This document shows, piece by piece, positions 39,681 to 47,487 of a DNA stretch of 52,231 nt. The notes beneath the pieces are model-generated. The model was given only the letters and a program-made list of their open reading frames with translations, had not been told where the DNA came from and did not search any database. The position numbers and the translations under genes were made by a program. The stretch comes from a virus, in IMG/VR virus record IMGVR_UViG_3300025914_000005, positions 1-52,231 of that record, one strand, 5' to 3'. Position 1 is the first letter of the stretch; the number at the start of each line of letters is the position of its first letter.

Positions 39681-40313
39681 CTAGATCAAATGCGCGTCTT
39701 CCGCGGTGTAGAGTGGGTTCAACGTTGGCGATATTGGCACCGCGCCCGACTGCACCCCGACCTGACCAACAGTGCTGCCGACTGCCTCCATGACAGCCAA
39801 CGGAAAGATCACTTCGGCAAGCAAGCCGAGTGCTATCAATTGCGTACTGTTGCTTTCCGGAAGCGAAGCCCCTTCGTCTAGCAATCCGATTTGGCCAATC
39901 GTGCCATCGCCACCGATGACAGTATCCGGACCGTTGCCGTTCTCTGGCCAATCCGTGGCTTGTTTGGGGCCGTAGACGCCCGGCATCATGCCATAATTGC
40001 CACTGCCCGACCACTGCAAGCAATAGTCACCAGGCCCGCCTATGTCAGGGGTGGGCTGAGCGGCGCTGAAGAATTTCAAAGCCGTACGGTACGGCGCCGG
40101 CAGTACGAACAGGTAATGGCCCCAAGGATCTACGTCGCCGTCCGGGCTTGTGCTGCGTTTGTTGAATACTTGCCAAGTGACCACGTCGATATAGATATCG
40201 CCGATGTAGCCGGCTTGAGGTACGGGCGGTCCAAAGCCGCGCAAGATCGTACCGAATTGCTTCGTCTGCGCGAAGATGCCCCCGTACAATGTTCCATTGT
40301 CAAAGCCCGCCAT
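39681..40313 (-). CDS. Tail protein
   Basis: 210 residues (MAGFDNGTLYGGIFAQTKQF...). GFGPPVPQAGYIGDIYIDV and DVDPWGHYLFVLPAPYRT are shared with the downstream paralogue; a 50-residue Gly/Leu-rich insertion makes it longer. Likely a tail adaptor or fibre base protein. Confidence 0.65.
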   Translation of the reverse strand: MAGFDNGTLYGGIFAQTKQFGTILRGFGPPVPQAGYIGDIYIDVVTWQVFNKRSTSPDGDVDPWGHYLFVLPAPYRTALKFFSAAQPTPDIGGPGDYCLQWSGSGNYGMMPGVYGPKQATDWPENGNGPDTVIGGDGTIGQIGLLDEGASLPESNSTQLIALGLLAEVIFPLAVMEAVGSTVGQVGVQSGAVPISPTLNPLYTAEDAHLI

Positions 40314-40314
40314 A

Positions 40315-40734
40315 TCACGTTACCGCCCCGGTTTCGCCCGTACGGCTAATCTGGAGCGCCAACGCGGCGCCTCCACCGGCCGAAGCGTCAATCGAGATCA
40401 GGCGCAATCGCACCCATCCGGCGCGGTGCGCGCGGCGATCGGTGGCCACAAGCAAGTTTTGCCACAGGTCGATTGGCCAAGCCTCTCCGTCCGCCTCGCC
40501 GCCGAACATCTTCATTTCGAGCACGACTTGACCGGCCACGTTGAAAGGCGATTTCGTCACCACCGAAGCCGCGGCGCTCTGGTAGTTGATTGAAGCGTGA
40601 CAGACGTTGACCGCGATGCTGTCACCCTTCTGTATTGGCAACCAGCCGGTAGCATCGCCTACGTTGTCCGTGTAGACGTAATCTTGCTGCGCGTTGAGCC
40701 GCGTGCCAGACCCACCAGGCCGGTAAAATGTCAT
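40315..40734 (-). CDS. Tail/virion protein of unknown function
   Basis: 139 residues (MTFYRPGGSGTRLNAQQDY...), mostly beta by composition. Lies directly upstream of the paired tail proteins. No family match. Confidence 0.6.
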   Translation of the reverse strand: MTFYRPGGSGTRLNAQQDYVYTDNVGDATGWLPIQKGDSIAVNVCHASINYQSAAASVVTKSPFNVAGQVVLEMKMFGGEADGEAWPIDLWQNLLVATDRRAHRAGWVRLRLISIDASAGGGAALALQISRTGETGAVT

Positions 40735-40743
40735 CGTCGCCGC

Positions 40744-40986
40744 CTACTCGACGAAGCGGGATTTGAACGTGGTGGCGCCGCCGGAGCCGGCGCCATGGCG
40801 CGATTTCGCAGCCCGGCGGTTGCTGTTCGAAATGTCAGCCGTTTCGCCCGGATACGAAGCTGCGTCCATCTTCCCGGTCGGAAGCGCACCGCGGCCCTTG
40901 AACACGGTATCGGGCGGCCCGAACTCATTCGGAACGCACTTCGTACCTTTGTTGTTGAAGGCCGTACGGCCAACGATCTTGCTCAT
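40744..40986 (-). CDS. Small virion-region protein
   Basis: 80 residues (MSKIVGRTAFNNKGTKCVPN...), Gly/Lys-rich and ordered-looking only in the first half. ATGA overlap with the upstream gene. Unknown function. Confidence 0.55.
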   Translation of the reverse strand: MSKIVGRTAFNNKGTKCVPNEFGPPDTVFKGRGALPTGKMDAASYPGETADISNSNRRAAKSRHGAGSGGATTFKSRFVE

Positions 40987-41183
40987 TTGGTGCGGCCTTT
41001 CTTGCCGTTGGTTGACGTACGTTTCGCCTTCGCAGGCAACACGTGAGCGAGGATCATGGCCTGCCCGGGCCGCAACATGCCGACGTTCTCCATTCGCTTC
41101 GCGATGAAGTACGTGGCCGGATCGATGTTCACCGGCTGACCGGGAACGCCGACGTTGGCGCGCTTGGGCAGGCCAGAGGGCAT
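40983..41183 (-). CDS. Small basic protein
   Basis: About 65-66 residues from ATG 41183 (MPSGLPKRANVGVPG...), ending in a Lys/Arg-rich tail. Starts at the stop of the upstream gene. Unknown function. Confidence 0.55.
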   Translation of the reverse strand: MPSGLPKRANVGVPGQPVNIDPATYFIAKRMENVGMLRPGQAMILAHVLPAKAKRTSTNGKKGRTK

Positions 41184-41184
41184 G

Positions 41185-41451
41185 CTACGAAGCCGGCTTG
41201 GCCGGCGACTGGTTACCCGCCCCGGGGAACGGTTCAGCGCCTTCAGGCGGCATGCCGTACTCTGCGGCGAATTCGGCAAATGCCTTCACCAGCTCCGGAT
41301 GCTCCGCGTCGGCGTGCTCCATCGCCATTTGGACCTTTCCGGCCGCGGCCTTGATCTGGTCGGCGAAATTCTGGTTTTGGATCTTCTCGGCAACGCCGGC
41401 CAACTCGATCAGCGCCTTGTGGAGGTGGCCAAGAGCGGTCTTCATGTGCAT
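41185..41451 (-). CDS. Small helical protein
   Basis: 88 residues, an amphipathic helical bundle by composition (ALIELAGVAEKIQNQNFADQIK) with a Pro/Gly tail. AGGAG ribosome site. A TGTCATACA copy (41468-41476) lies just upstream, so it may be regulated with the other sites. Unknown function. Confidence 0.6.
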   Translation of the reverse strand: MHMKTALGHLHKALIELAGVAEKIQNQNFADQIKAAAGKVQMAMEHADAEHPELVKAFAEFAAEYGMPPEGAEPFPGAGNQSPAKPAS

Positions 41452-41467
41452 GATGCATGCTCCTATT

Positions 41468-41476
41468 TGTATGACA
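41468..41476 (-). promoter_or_regulatory. TGTCATACA motif
   Basis: One of seven copies of the 9-mer (others at 3912, 14714, 21000, 26106, 46678, 46709). Here it is centred in ATTTGTCATACAAAT, a 6+3+6 palindrome. Confidence 0.6.
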
Positions 41477-41485
41477 AATCCGGCG

Positions 41486-41719
41486 TTACTCCGGGTCCGG
41501 CGGGTCCAGTTTACGCCGTTTAAATCGCTCCAGCAAGCCTAGGGCGTTGAGCATCTGAAATATCATGAAGGTAGCCGAGATCGCCGCGTAGACCGTCGTG
41601 GGCGTCGGCATATGCGTCCAAGCGTCTGACAGCCATGGAAGGGAAACCAAAGACACCGCAACCACCGGCCAGTTGAGGAAGTCCAAATTGGGGAAGTGCA
41701 TTCTATGGTGCTCGCTCAT
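41486..41719 (-). CDS. Small two-pass membrane protein
   Basis: 77 residues with two membrane segments (about 17-33 and 42-60) and a charged C-terminal tail (ERFKRRKLDPPDPE). This is the layout of a class II holin, a second holin candidate besides 33617-33904. AGGAGG ribosome site. Confidence 0.55.
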   Translation of the reverse strand: MSEHHRMHFPNLDFLNWPVVAVSLVSLPWLSDAWTHMPTPTTVYAAISATFMIFQMLNALGLLERFKRRKLDPPDPE

Positions 41720-41765
41720 GGCGAAACCTCCTAGTTACCCCCGGCGGCCCCGCAGTCTTACGCGT

Positions 41766-42086
41766 TTACGATTGTGGGATGGCAGGCACAAGACGGGATG
41801 CAACACGCGTCAACGCTTCACGAGCCTCTTGGTTCTGCCTCAGTGTCTCGTTTCTGAAGCTCTCGACTGCCGCACCCGCCTGCCGCGTCTGTTGTGCGTT
41901 CTCGATAAGCAGCATGGGCAGGAAGGTATCCACGCAGCCCCAGTGGTCTACGGGCTCGCCCGTTTGCGGGTTCGTGCCCTTGACACTGACCCATTTCGGG
42001 CACTTGCAGCCAGGCTCCGTGATGATGGAGTGGCAAGTACGTTTAAACGCAGTTGCCGGACAGCGTACTTCAGGATTTGGGAGCAT
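41766..42086 (-). CDS. Cys-containing hypothetical protein
   Basis: 106 residues with CPATAFKRTCHSI, CKCPKW and WGCV, so several Cys near the N-terminus, then a helical end. Overlaps the upstream gene by 17 bases. Unknown function. Confidence 0.6.
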   Translation of the reverse strand: MLPNPEVRCPATAFKRTCHSIITEPGCKCPKWVSVKGTNPQTGEPVDHWGCVDTFLPMLLIENAQQTRQAGAAVESFRNETLRQNQEAREALTRVASRLVPAIPQS

Positions 42087-42357
42087 TGGCCGCCGCCTTG
42101 GTTTCGTCGGCTTTTACGGCTTCGACCTTCCACGCATCGAGCAACGTGGAGTACGGCGCCATATCCGTGATGACTGCGTTTGCCGGTTTGTGGTTCTGCC
42201 CGCACGCGACGCACGTACGGCTAGCGTACTCGATTTCGCCACGTACGTCGTCCCACTGGATTGCGTGAACGTCTGCCGGCAGTTTTGAGCAATCAACCTC
42301 ATGCCGCTCCCCGTCAACGATCACTGTGTTGTCGCTTCGGACTATGGTGACTTTCAT
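42070..42357 (-). CDS. Small hypothetical protein
   Basis: 95 residues. MKVTIVRSDNTVIVDGERHEVDCSKLPADVHAIQWD is a pattern I recall from phage tail-region proteins (a short beta domain), and CVACGQ adds a Cys pair. AGGAG ribosome site. Confidence 0.65.
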   Translation of the reverse strand: MKVTIVRSDNTVIVDGERHEVDCSKLPADVHAIQWDDVRGEIEYASRTCVACGQNHKPANAVITDMAPYSTLLDAWKVEAVKADETKAAANAPKS

Positions 42358-42451
42358 GTCGTTTGCTCCTAAAAGGTGCCGCAGAATTTATCTGCTTTGA
42401 CGGTTAGGGGCAATAGCTTGTGCTGCACTAATCCACCCCCGGTGCCCCTGA

Positions 42452-42721
42452 GATAGTCGTGGCCTGCTTGAAGGGAGTGGACTACCAGCACAGCGATGTG
42501 ATGAGGAATTACCGATCATGATCATCTACCAAGGCGGCACAAACGATATTTTAGCGCCACCTACGCGCGGAGATATGCAGCGTAATATACTCGCGCTCAA
42601 GCAGCGCGCCCTAGAAGCTGGCTGCCGCGTTTACCCGAGGCTGCGTCAATCAAAGGGATTCAGGAAGCATCTGAGACGGGCGGGCCTTAAGCAGCCAAAA
42701 GGTAGTTTGCGACCATCGTAG
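42452..42721 (+). pseudogene. Antisense remnant of an SGNH hydrolase gene
   Basis: On the + strand, open codons from 42452 include IIYQGGTNDILAPPTRGD and NILALKQRALEAGCRVY, which look like block III and the following helix of an SGNH/GDSL hydrolase (GGxND). It lacks the N-terminal GDS block and the C-terminal DxxH block. It points opposite to the intact SGNH gene next door, so it is probably a leftover from tail-module exchange. A 67-codon ATG-started frame begins at 42518. Confidence 0.45.
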
Positions 42722-43856
42722 CAGCTTGTACGGTGCCTGTCTGGTTAGGGTGGGTTGCGTCGTACATCCAACCTCTGCCGTTGGCAACGGTCCAACTGCC
42801 TCCGAATAGATTGTAAAAGTCTAGTACTGGACATCGGTTAGCCGCACCAAGAGATATGATGGCTTGGTTATATGTCGTTTGAGGAATAGCCAAACTGCTG
42901 CTTTGCGGAAACGTCGTGCAAAGAATTACATCGCTATACTGCTTCCACGAGGTAATGTTAGTTTGATAGTCGCCCATGAAAGTGCCGGGCGTGCTCGCAT
43001 TACCGATCGTCGTTTGTGCCAGATAGTCGTTGACGCCAAAATTAGCTATCGTTGCAAGAACTGGAATCTGAGGTAGATTGGTCGCCGCCATCTGAGCGAG
43101 CTTTGGCGTATAGGTATTGACTTGGAGCGTTGACGCCTTCGCGCCTGAAACACCGTTGTTGTTGCAGCTAACGTCATAACCAGTCGAAAGCCATCCCCAA
43201 GCACCATATACTCGGACGGCGCCACCACTCGCACGAGCGATGTTGATAGTGTGGCCTGTTGCCGCAGCAAATGTTACCACAACAACTTGTGCAGATTGAG
43301 TGCCAGAAGAATTTACGGTTGCCAGCGTCGCGCCACCATCGACGTTTACCGTGAAAGTCCCGCCGCCACCGGTACCCTGCTGAAATAAGATCGCACAAGT
43401 ATCAAGGTTCTCCGCGACCGTAATAGACCAAGCCCCGGTATTGGCACCCGTTTGATTGATGCTTGTTCCAGAAAATCCTGCACCGTCGTTTGCGGCTTGC
43501 CAGCCGGTCAGCAGCGTCCCGATACGTGGGTCATAAGATAACCAATTGGCTGTTGTCGCATTGTTATCGCAGAAAATACCGGATGCGCGGGATGGCAATC
43601 CCCCCGCAGCGAGTAGTCCTGACACAATAACAGGAAGACAGTGAGCGCGAGAATCAATGTAGGCGTTGCTAGATGGCGGCGAGGCCACACCACTATCGCC
43701 GAAACCCATCATCGTGCTATCGCCGGGAAAGTTAATGGCGAAGCGGCTGGTCCCTGCTAAAACCCCAGCCTTACCTGCTCTGAGGCGCGACAACGCTAAC
43801 CCTTGCACTCCCCCAAGGGGAGCGGCAATGAGGTTGTTGTACCGAAACCCGCGCAC
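42687..43856 (-). CDS. SGNH/GDSL hydrolase-type tail protein
   Basis: 389 residues. FPGDSTMMGFGD is the nucleophile block (GDS), ANFGVNDYL block III (GxND) and MYDATHPNQTG the catalytic Asp/His block. The middle (about 130-215) is a beta-rich insertion. Such enzymes on tails remove acetyl groups from surface polysaccharide. This gene is less GC-rich than its neighbours, a sign of recent acquisition. Confidence 0.75.
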   Translation of the reverse strand: MRGFRYNNLIAAPLGGVQGLALSRLRAGKAGVLAGTSRFAINFPGDSTMMGFGDSGVASPPSSNAYIDSRAHCLPVIVSGLLAAGGLPSRASGIFCDNNATTANWLSYDPRIGTLLTGWQAANDGAGFSGTSINQTGANTGAWSITVAENLDTCAILFQQGTGGGGTFTVNVDGGATLATVNSSGTQSAQVVVVTFAAATGHTINIARASGGAVRVYGAWGWLSTGYDVSCNNNGVSGAKASTLQVNTYTPKLAQMAATNLPQIPVLATIANFGVNDYLAQTTIGNASTPGTFMGDYQTNITSWKQYSDVILCTTFPQSSSLAIPQTTYNQAIISLGAANRCPVLDFYNLFGGSWTVANGRGWMYDATHPNQTGTVQAATMVANYLLAA

Positions 43857-44161
43857 TAGCCGGAGCCCTTCGCGATCAAAGCAATCTCGCCCGTGAGCGC
43901 GGTGACGCCCGCAAGTGTCAATTGGTACTGGCCTGCGGGAAGCTGAAGCACGGTATAGCCATCTGCGGCAACCGGACCGCCGCTCCCCATGACCGAAACG
44001 TACGTACTGCCATCCGGTAGAAGCTTCTTAAGCGTTGCCGTACCCCAAGCCGTTGCATGCAGCGTCAAGCCATAAACGCCGGCATCAAGATTGAAATCAA
44101 GATCCGTCGCATTGATGGCGGCCCAGTACTGAAAGCTGCGCGGAATGTTGCGGATAGCCAT
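43856..44161 (-). CDS. Small virion-associated protein
   Basis: 101 residues (MAIRNIPRSFQYWAAINATD...), beta-rich (GVYGLTLHATAWGTATL, LQLPAGQYQLTL), resembling small spike or decoration proteins seen next to tail genes. Adjoins the SGNH gene. Confidence 0.6.
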   Translation of the reverse strand: MAIRNIPRSFQYWAAINATDLDFNLDAGVYGLTLHATAWGTATLKKLLPDGSTYVSVMGSGGPVAADGYTVLQLPAGQYQLTLAGVTALTGEIALIAKGSG

Positions 44162-44176
44162 TATGGAGCCCTCTGC

Positions 44177-45241
44177 CTAATGATGCGATGGAACGGAAAC
44201 AGCCTCTTGGCCGTCGCTACGCTCCCCCGATATGATAAGACGTCGGCAGTAGTCGCCGAAATCGCTAGCCACAGCATACCAGCGAAAAACACGCCCCAAG
44301 CAAACCAGGCCGATAAACGAAGAAACCGGCATCCAAAGCGGCATGGAGTACATGCCGGCGGTGACGAACGCGAGCAGGACGGGCCATTCACTAGCTTCCG
44401 TACGCCAGAGCGCGAAAGCAAGCATACCGATCGGGATAACTGCCATGACGCCGTATTCAAAAGCAAGCTGCAAAGCGTCATTATGCGCGTACTCCAAGAA
44501 AATCACATGGTTGTCATAGCGAGCCGCAACCTCATAGAACACGCCCGGCCCCCACCCCAGCCAGGTTAACGCGCTCCACGCCTGCGACCAGATAAACAAC
44601 CGCTGTACGTCTGAAGGCCCGAGCGACACGAAGTTAAAGAACAGCACCACGGCGCACAGAGCAAACGCGAATACCCACGTTCGACGCACCGCGCACCCGA
44701 GCAACCCGACAGCCAGCGCAAACCAGGCGCCGCGCGAACCGGACAGCGCGAGGCCCGGCAATAGCGGCAACGCCCACAACCACATGCGTTGAGAAACGAG
44801 CGCAACTATCAGCACGGCCAGAACCACGCCTAGCTGTACGCTGTTGACGAACAGCCCCGCCGGAAACTCGCTCACACGCGGAACTACGGACACGCCGAAA
44901 TGTTGCAGCATTGCAATGGCGGAAGACGCGGCGCAGCCAAGAGCTAACCCCGCGTACAGCTCGCGAGTGCTCTCCAACGTCGTGCCGAACCAAACCGACA
45001 GCGCCATGATGACCAGTTGCCAGAGGCCAAACACTCCAGAACCCGGCATCGGAGTGAACAATAAGTGGACAGCTCCGTACGCTACGAAAGCCAGCCCGGC
45101 AGTGTGCAACAACGTGAAAGGTCCACTGCGGAGTAGCGCGAACGGCAGAACGACGGATAGGAGGGGCCATTGTGTCGCAATGAACGCCCCGGTAACGCCC
45201 GGGACGTAGCAAAGCGACACAATGGCCCCTAACCAGAACAT
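44177..45241 (-). CDS. O-antigen ligase/polymerase-like membrane protein
   Basis: 354 residues from ATG 45241, with about ten membrane segments. The large periplasmic loop region contains GSRGAWFALAVG and EYAHNDALQLAFEYGVMAVIPIG, the hallmark of the Wzy/WaaL family (HNxxLq...eyG). Such a protein can alter or block host O-antigen assembly. It sits between virion genes, in the same direction, so it would be made late. Confidence 0.75.
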   Translation of the reverse strand: MFWLGAIVSLCYVPGVTGAFIATQWPLLSVVLPFALLRSGPFTLLHTAGLAFVAYGAVHLLFTPMPGSGVFGLWQLVIMALSVWFGTTLESTRELYAGLALGCAASSAIAMLQHFGVSVVPRVSEFPAGLFVNSVQLGVVLAVLIVALVSQRMWLWALPLLPGLALSGSRGAWFALAVGLLGCAVRRTWVFAFALCAVVLFFNFVSLGPSDVQRLFIWSQAWSALTWLGWGPGVFYEVAARYDNHVIFLEYAHNDALQLAFEYGVMAVIPIGMLAFALWRTEASEWPVLLAFVTAGMYSMPLWMPVSSFIGLVCLGRVFRWYAVASDFGDYCRRLIISGERSDGQEAVSVPSHH

Positions 45242-45246
45242 GGCAG

Positions 45247-45825
45247 TTAGTGCGCGCCGATCGCGAACGGGATGACGGTGGCGCCCGGGGTATTCTGAGC
45301 GCCAGCGCAAATTCGCGCCTGCGTGTACAGCGGAATATCAGCCGCCGAAGGCTGGCCGGGCTGAAGCGGAATGACCCGCTGCCCCGCGGTGCTCGAAGGG
45401 CAAGCCGCGCCCCATGCAACGGGCGTCGAAGCCGCAACGGTCATCGCCGCCGAAAGCGTGATGGACGTGACACCGTTGTAAGCCGAAACGGTCGTGCCCG
45501 AGGTGATGCCGGTGCCGCTGATGATGCAGCCCACGCAAGGCGCGATCGTCGGCACTGCGGTCAGCGTGAGTGCGGTGGACGAACCCGACGTCGAGCCCAC
45601 ACCCGCGCCTTGCGACGTGAACAGAAGCAAGTTGCCTTGCAAGATCCGGATTTCGATCGGGCCGTTGCCGAGATCGGTCGGAGCCGCCGCACCGCCGGAC
45701 GTCGAGCCATCGATATAAACCGGGAGCTGTGTGACGACCTGCCCCAGTGAGCCTTCGGTGGGGAGCATGAGCCCCAAAGCGACGAATGCCGCAACCACCG
45801 CGGTCTTGATGTTCTTCCACTGCAT
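45247..45825 (-). CDS. Secreted-looking virion-region protein
   Basis: 192 residues from ATG 45825 (ribosome site GAGGG). The N-terminus (MQWKNIKTAVVAAFVALGLML) reads as a signal peptide. The body has TALTLTAVPTIAPCVGCIISGTGI and a pattern of Thr/Ser/Gly strands as in fibre proteins. Second protein with an apparent signal peptide in this region, after the tailspike. Confidence 0.6.
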   Translation of the reverse strand: MQWKNIKTAVVAAFVALGLMLPTEGSLGQVVTQLPVYIDGSTSGGAAAPTDLGNGPIEIRILQGNLLLFTSQGAGVGSTSGSSTALTLTAVPTIAPCVGCIISGTGITSGTTVSAYNGVTSITLSAAMTVAASTPVAWGAACPSSTAGQRVIPLQPGQPSAADIPLYTQARICAGAQNTPGATVIPFAIGAH

Positions 45826-45868
45826 TTTAAAATCCCTCATTGTGCGTGTTGTGACCGTACGTCGCGCG

Positions 45869-46603
45869 TTAGTCGGCGGTGAAGCCGCCACCGCCGCGAT
45901 AATGACGGGACTGATTGAACTGCACCTTGGCGACGAAGCCGGCCTGCGTCGGATCGTTGCCGATCACTTCGCCCGAACCGATGACGCGCAACGGCAGCGT
46001 GGACGTGTTCGCGAACGATGCCGGATCGATGGACACGCCCGACACGCCGAACCGCGTCGCTTGGAAGCCGGCATTCGCCTTGACGTCGGCGCCGCCCATG
46101 AGGAGCTGATTGAACGCCGTACCCGGCACGGTGGGAACAGTCGCGTACATTTCAAGCTGCGGGTCGGTGTCCACAAAACACCAGGCCTCCGTGTTGGCCG
46201 GAACGTACTGGAAGCCGTTCTTGGCCATGTACAGCGTCATCATGAAGCCGACGACCACACCCGCAAAAATGCCCGTAGTGTCGCCGGGCACATACCGCGT
46301 GATATTCGGCGCCATAGACTGGTTGCCGAGCCCGGAGCCGCCGCCGTTGCCGATCACGACCGAAGCGGAGGGGGCCGAAATGTTGAACGGGAAATCGCCA
46401 CCGCCCTGCACGCCATGCCCGCTGTCCGCGATCACTGCGATATCACCACGGAAGATCGCCGCCGCATTGGTGGCCGCCACGTGAAACGCCTTGACGGAAG
46501 CTTGCGCCTGCGGGCCGCCATCCCCGGGGTTGGCGGGCAGAAGGCCCGAATAGTGGCGAAAACCACCGATGCTCAAAGCAGACTGGTTGAGAAAGCTGGC
46601 CAT
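45869..46603 (-). CDS. Virion protein of unknown role
   Basis: 244 residues (MASFLNQSALSIGGFRHYSG...), Gly/Ala/Val-rich, beta-dominated, with no Cys cluster; composition fits a capsid decoration or minor head protein. GGAG ribosome site. First gene of the leftward late block that runs to 35117. Confidence 0.6.
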   Translation of the reverse strand: MASFLNQSALSIGGFRHYSGLLPANPGDGGPQAQASVKAFHVAATNAAAIFRGDIAVIADSGHGVQGGGDFPFNISAPSASVVIGNGGGSGLGNQSMAPNITRYVPGDTTGIFAGVVVGFMMTLYMAKNGFQYVPANTEAWCFVDTDPQLEMYATVPTVPGTAFNQLLMGGADVKANAGFQATRFGVSGVSIDPASFANTSTLPLRVIGSGEVIGNDPTQAGFVAKVQFNQSRHYRGGGGFTAD

Positions 46604-46677
46604 GGGGTCTCCGTGTGCCGGTTGCGTTTAAATCACTGCGCAAGACCTACCACGCCAAATTTTGTTCCGGTACGACT

Positions 46678-46717
46678 TGTATGACAGGTATTGCAATTTA
46701 TTTTTAGCTGTCATACA
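46678..46717. promoter_or_regulatory. Paired TGTCATACA operators, inverted
   Basis: TGTATGACAG (46678-46687) and CTGTCATACA (46708-46717) are perfect inverted copies, 31 bases (about three helical turns) between the centres of the 9-mers. They flank and overlap the promoter at 46691-46719. This spacing suits two bound RHH dimers on one face of the DNA. Confidence 0.65.
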
Positions 46718-46719
46718 GT
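46691..46719 (+). promoter_or_regulatory. Promoter TTGCAA-N17-TACAGT
   Basis: TTGCAA (46691-46696) and TACAGT (46714-46719), spacer 17. The -10 overlaps the right TGTCATACA copy. Drives the two small genes at 46753 and 47073. Confidence 0.6.
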
Positions 46720-46752
46720 GCCACGGAAACGAATTTAACGTACGGAGCTGGT

Positions 46753-47055
46753 ATGAACTCGGAAGCCGCGCCTTGGAACGCAGTCTTCACTACCCACACG
46801 GGCGAGCGCATCGGCTACCCGCGCCTAGGTGCCGCACTTCTTTCGGTGGCGAACACTTGGAAAGAACTCGCTAAGGCCGTACGCGTTGAAAATGCTTACG
46901 CAGACCACGTCACCGATCAAGAAAAAGAAAAAATTATGCTTGATATGCTAGAACAAGCAGACCGCATCTGCATGGGTGTCGAACCGATGGGGTTTTGGCT
47001 CTGGCAACGCGTAAACTTAGAATTAACCGGCAAATGTGTTGGGTTCCTACCCTAA
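46753..47055 (+). CDS. Small hypothetical protein
   Basis: 100 residues (MNSEAAPWNAVFTTHTGERI...), mostly helical. GGAG ribosome site. Expressed from a promoter bracketed by operator copies, so it is probably tightly controlled. Unknown function. Confidence 0.65.
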   Translation: MNSEAAPWNAVFTTHTGERIGYPRLGAALLSVANTWKELAKAVRVENAYADHVTDQEKEKIMLDMLEQADRICMGVEPMGFWLWQRVNLELTGKCVGFLP

Positions 47056-47072
47056 CAGTTGAGGTTGCGACA

Positions 47073-47273
47073 ATGAACTGGGATTTTGACACCGCACGTG
47101 CAGAACGCATCAAAGCGCTACTGAACGCGAAAGACCCGCGTACGGGCATCCCGTACTTTTTGCTACGGCCTAGTCCTTTAGGTAATCTTCCACAGTCTTT
47201 CCCGACTGCGGTTCAGCCGCCGGAAGCCATGAGTTTGCTTCTCGACGCATGGCCGCCCGCACAATCCCGGTAA
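47073..47273 (+). CDS. Small hypothetical protein
   Basis: 66 residues (MNWDFDTARAERIKALLNAK...). GAGG upstream. Its last third overlaps the convergent candidate terminase small subunit gene by about 100 bases, so the C-terminal part may not be under selection. Confidence 0.5.
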   Translation: MNWDFDTARAERIKALLNAKDPRTGIPYFLLRPSPLGNLPQSFPTAVQPPEAMSLLLDAWPPAQSR

Positions 47274-47475
47274 CGCCGCTATCGCGAGCACGTTCGAACA
47301 GTACGATTTCGCCTTCCGCGATGGCTCGCACGATTTCCGGGTCCGCTTTCATCTGATCTTCAGTAAGCCCGTACGCGGTCGCGATCAGGTTTGGGGGCAC
47401 GCCCAGTTCAAGGCGCTCCAGCATCTTTTGCCGCGGCGTCTTTTCCTGCGGTGCTGCTCCCCAGTTCCATGACAC
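47170..47475 (-). CDS. Candidate terminase small subunit
   Basis: 101 residues from GTG 47475. PPNLIATAYGLTEDQMKADPEIVRAIAEGEI resembles the HTH of small terminases (IAxxxGlTxxQ...DPExxxAIaxGe), followed by an ARDSGVTGIVRAAMRREANSW helix as in that family. No other clear TerS was found. The GTG is preceded by AAAGG and a GTTTAAAC spacer. The LuxR-type protein at 30111 is the alternative. Confidence 0.45.
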   Translation of the reverse strand: MSWNWGAAPQEKTPRQKMLERLELGVPPNLIATAYGLTEDQMKADPEIVRAIAEGEIVLFERARDSGVTGIVRAAMRREANSWLPAAEPQSGKTVEDYLKD

Positions 47476-47487
47476 GTTTAAACGCCT

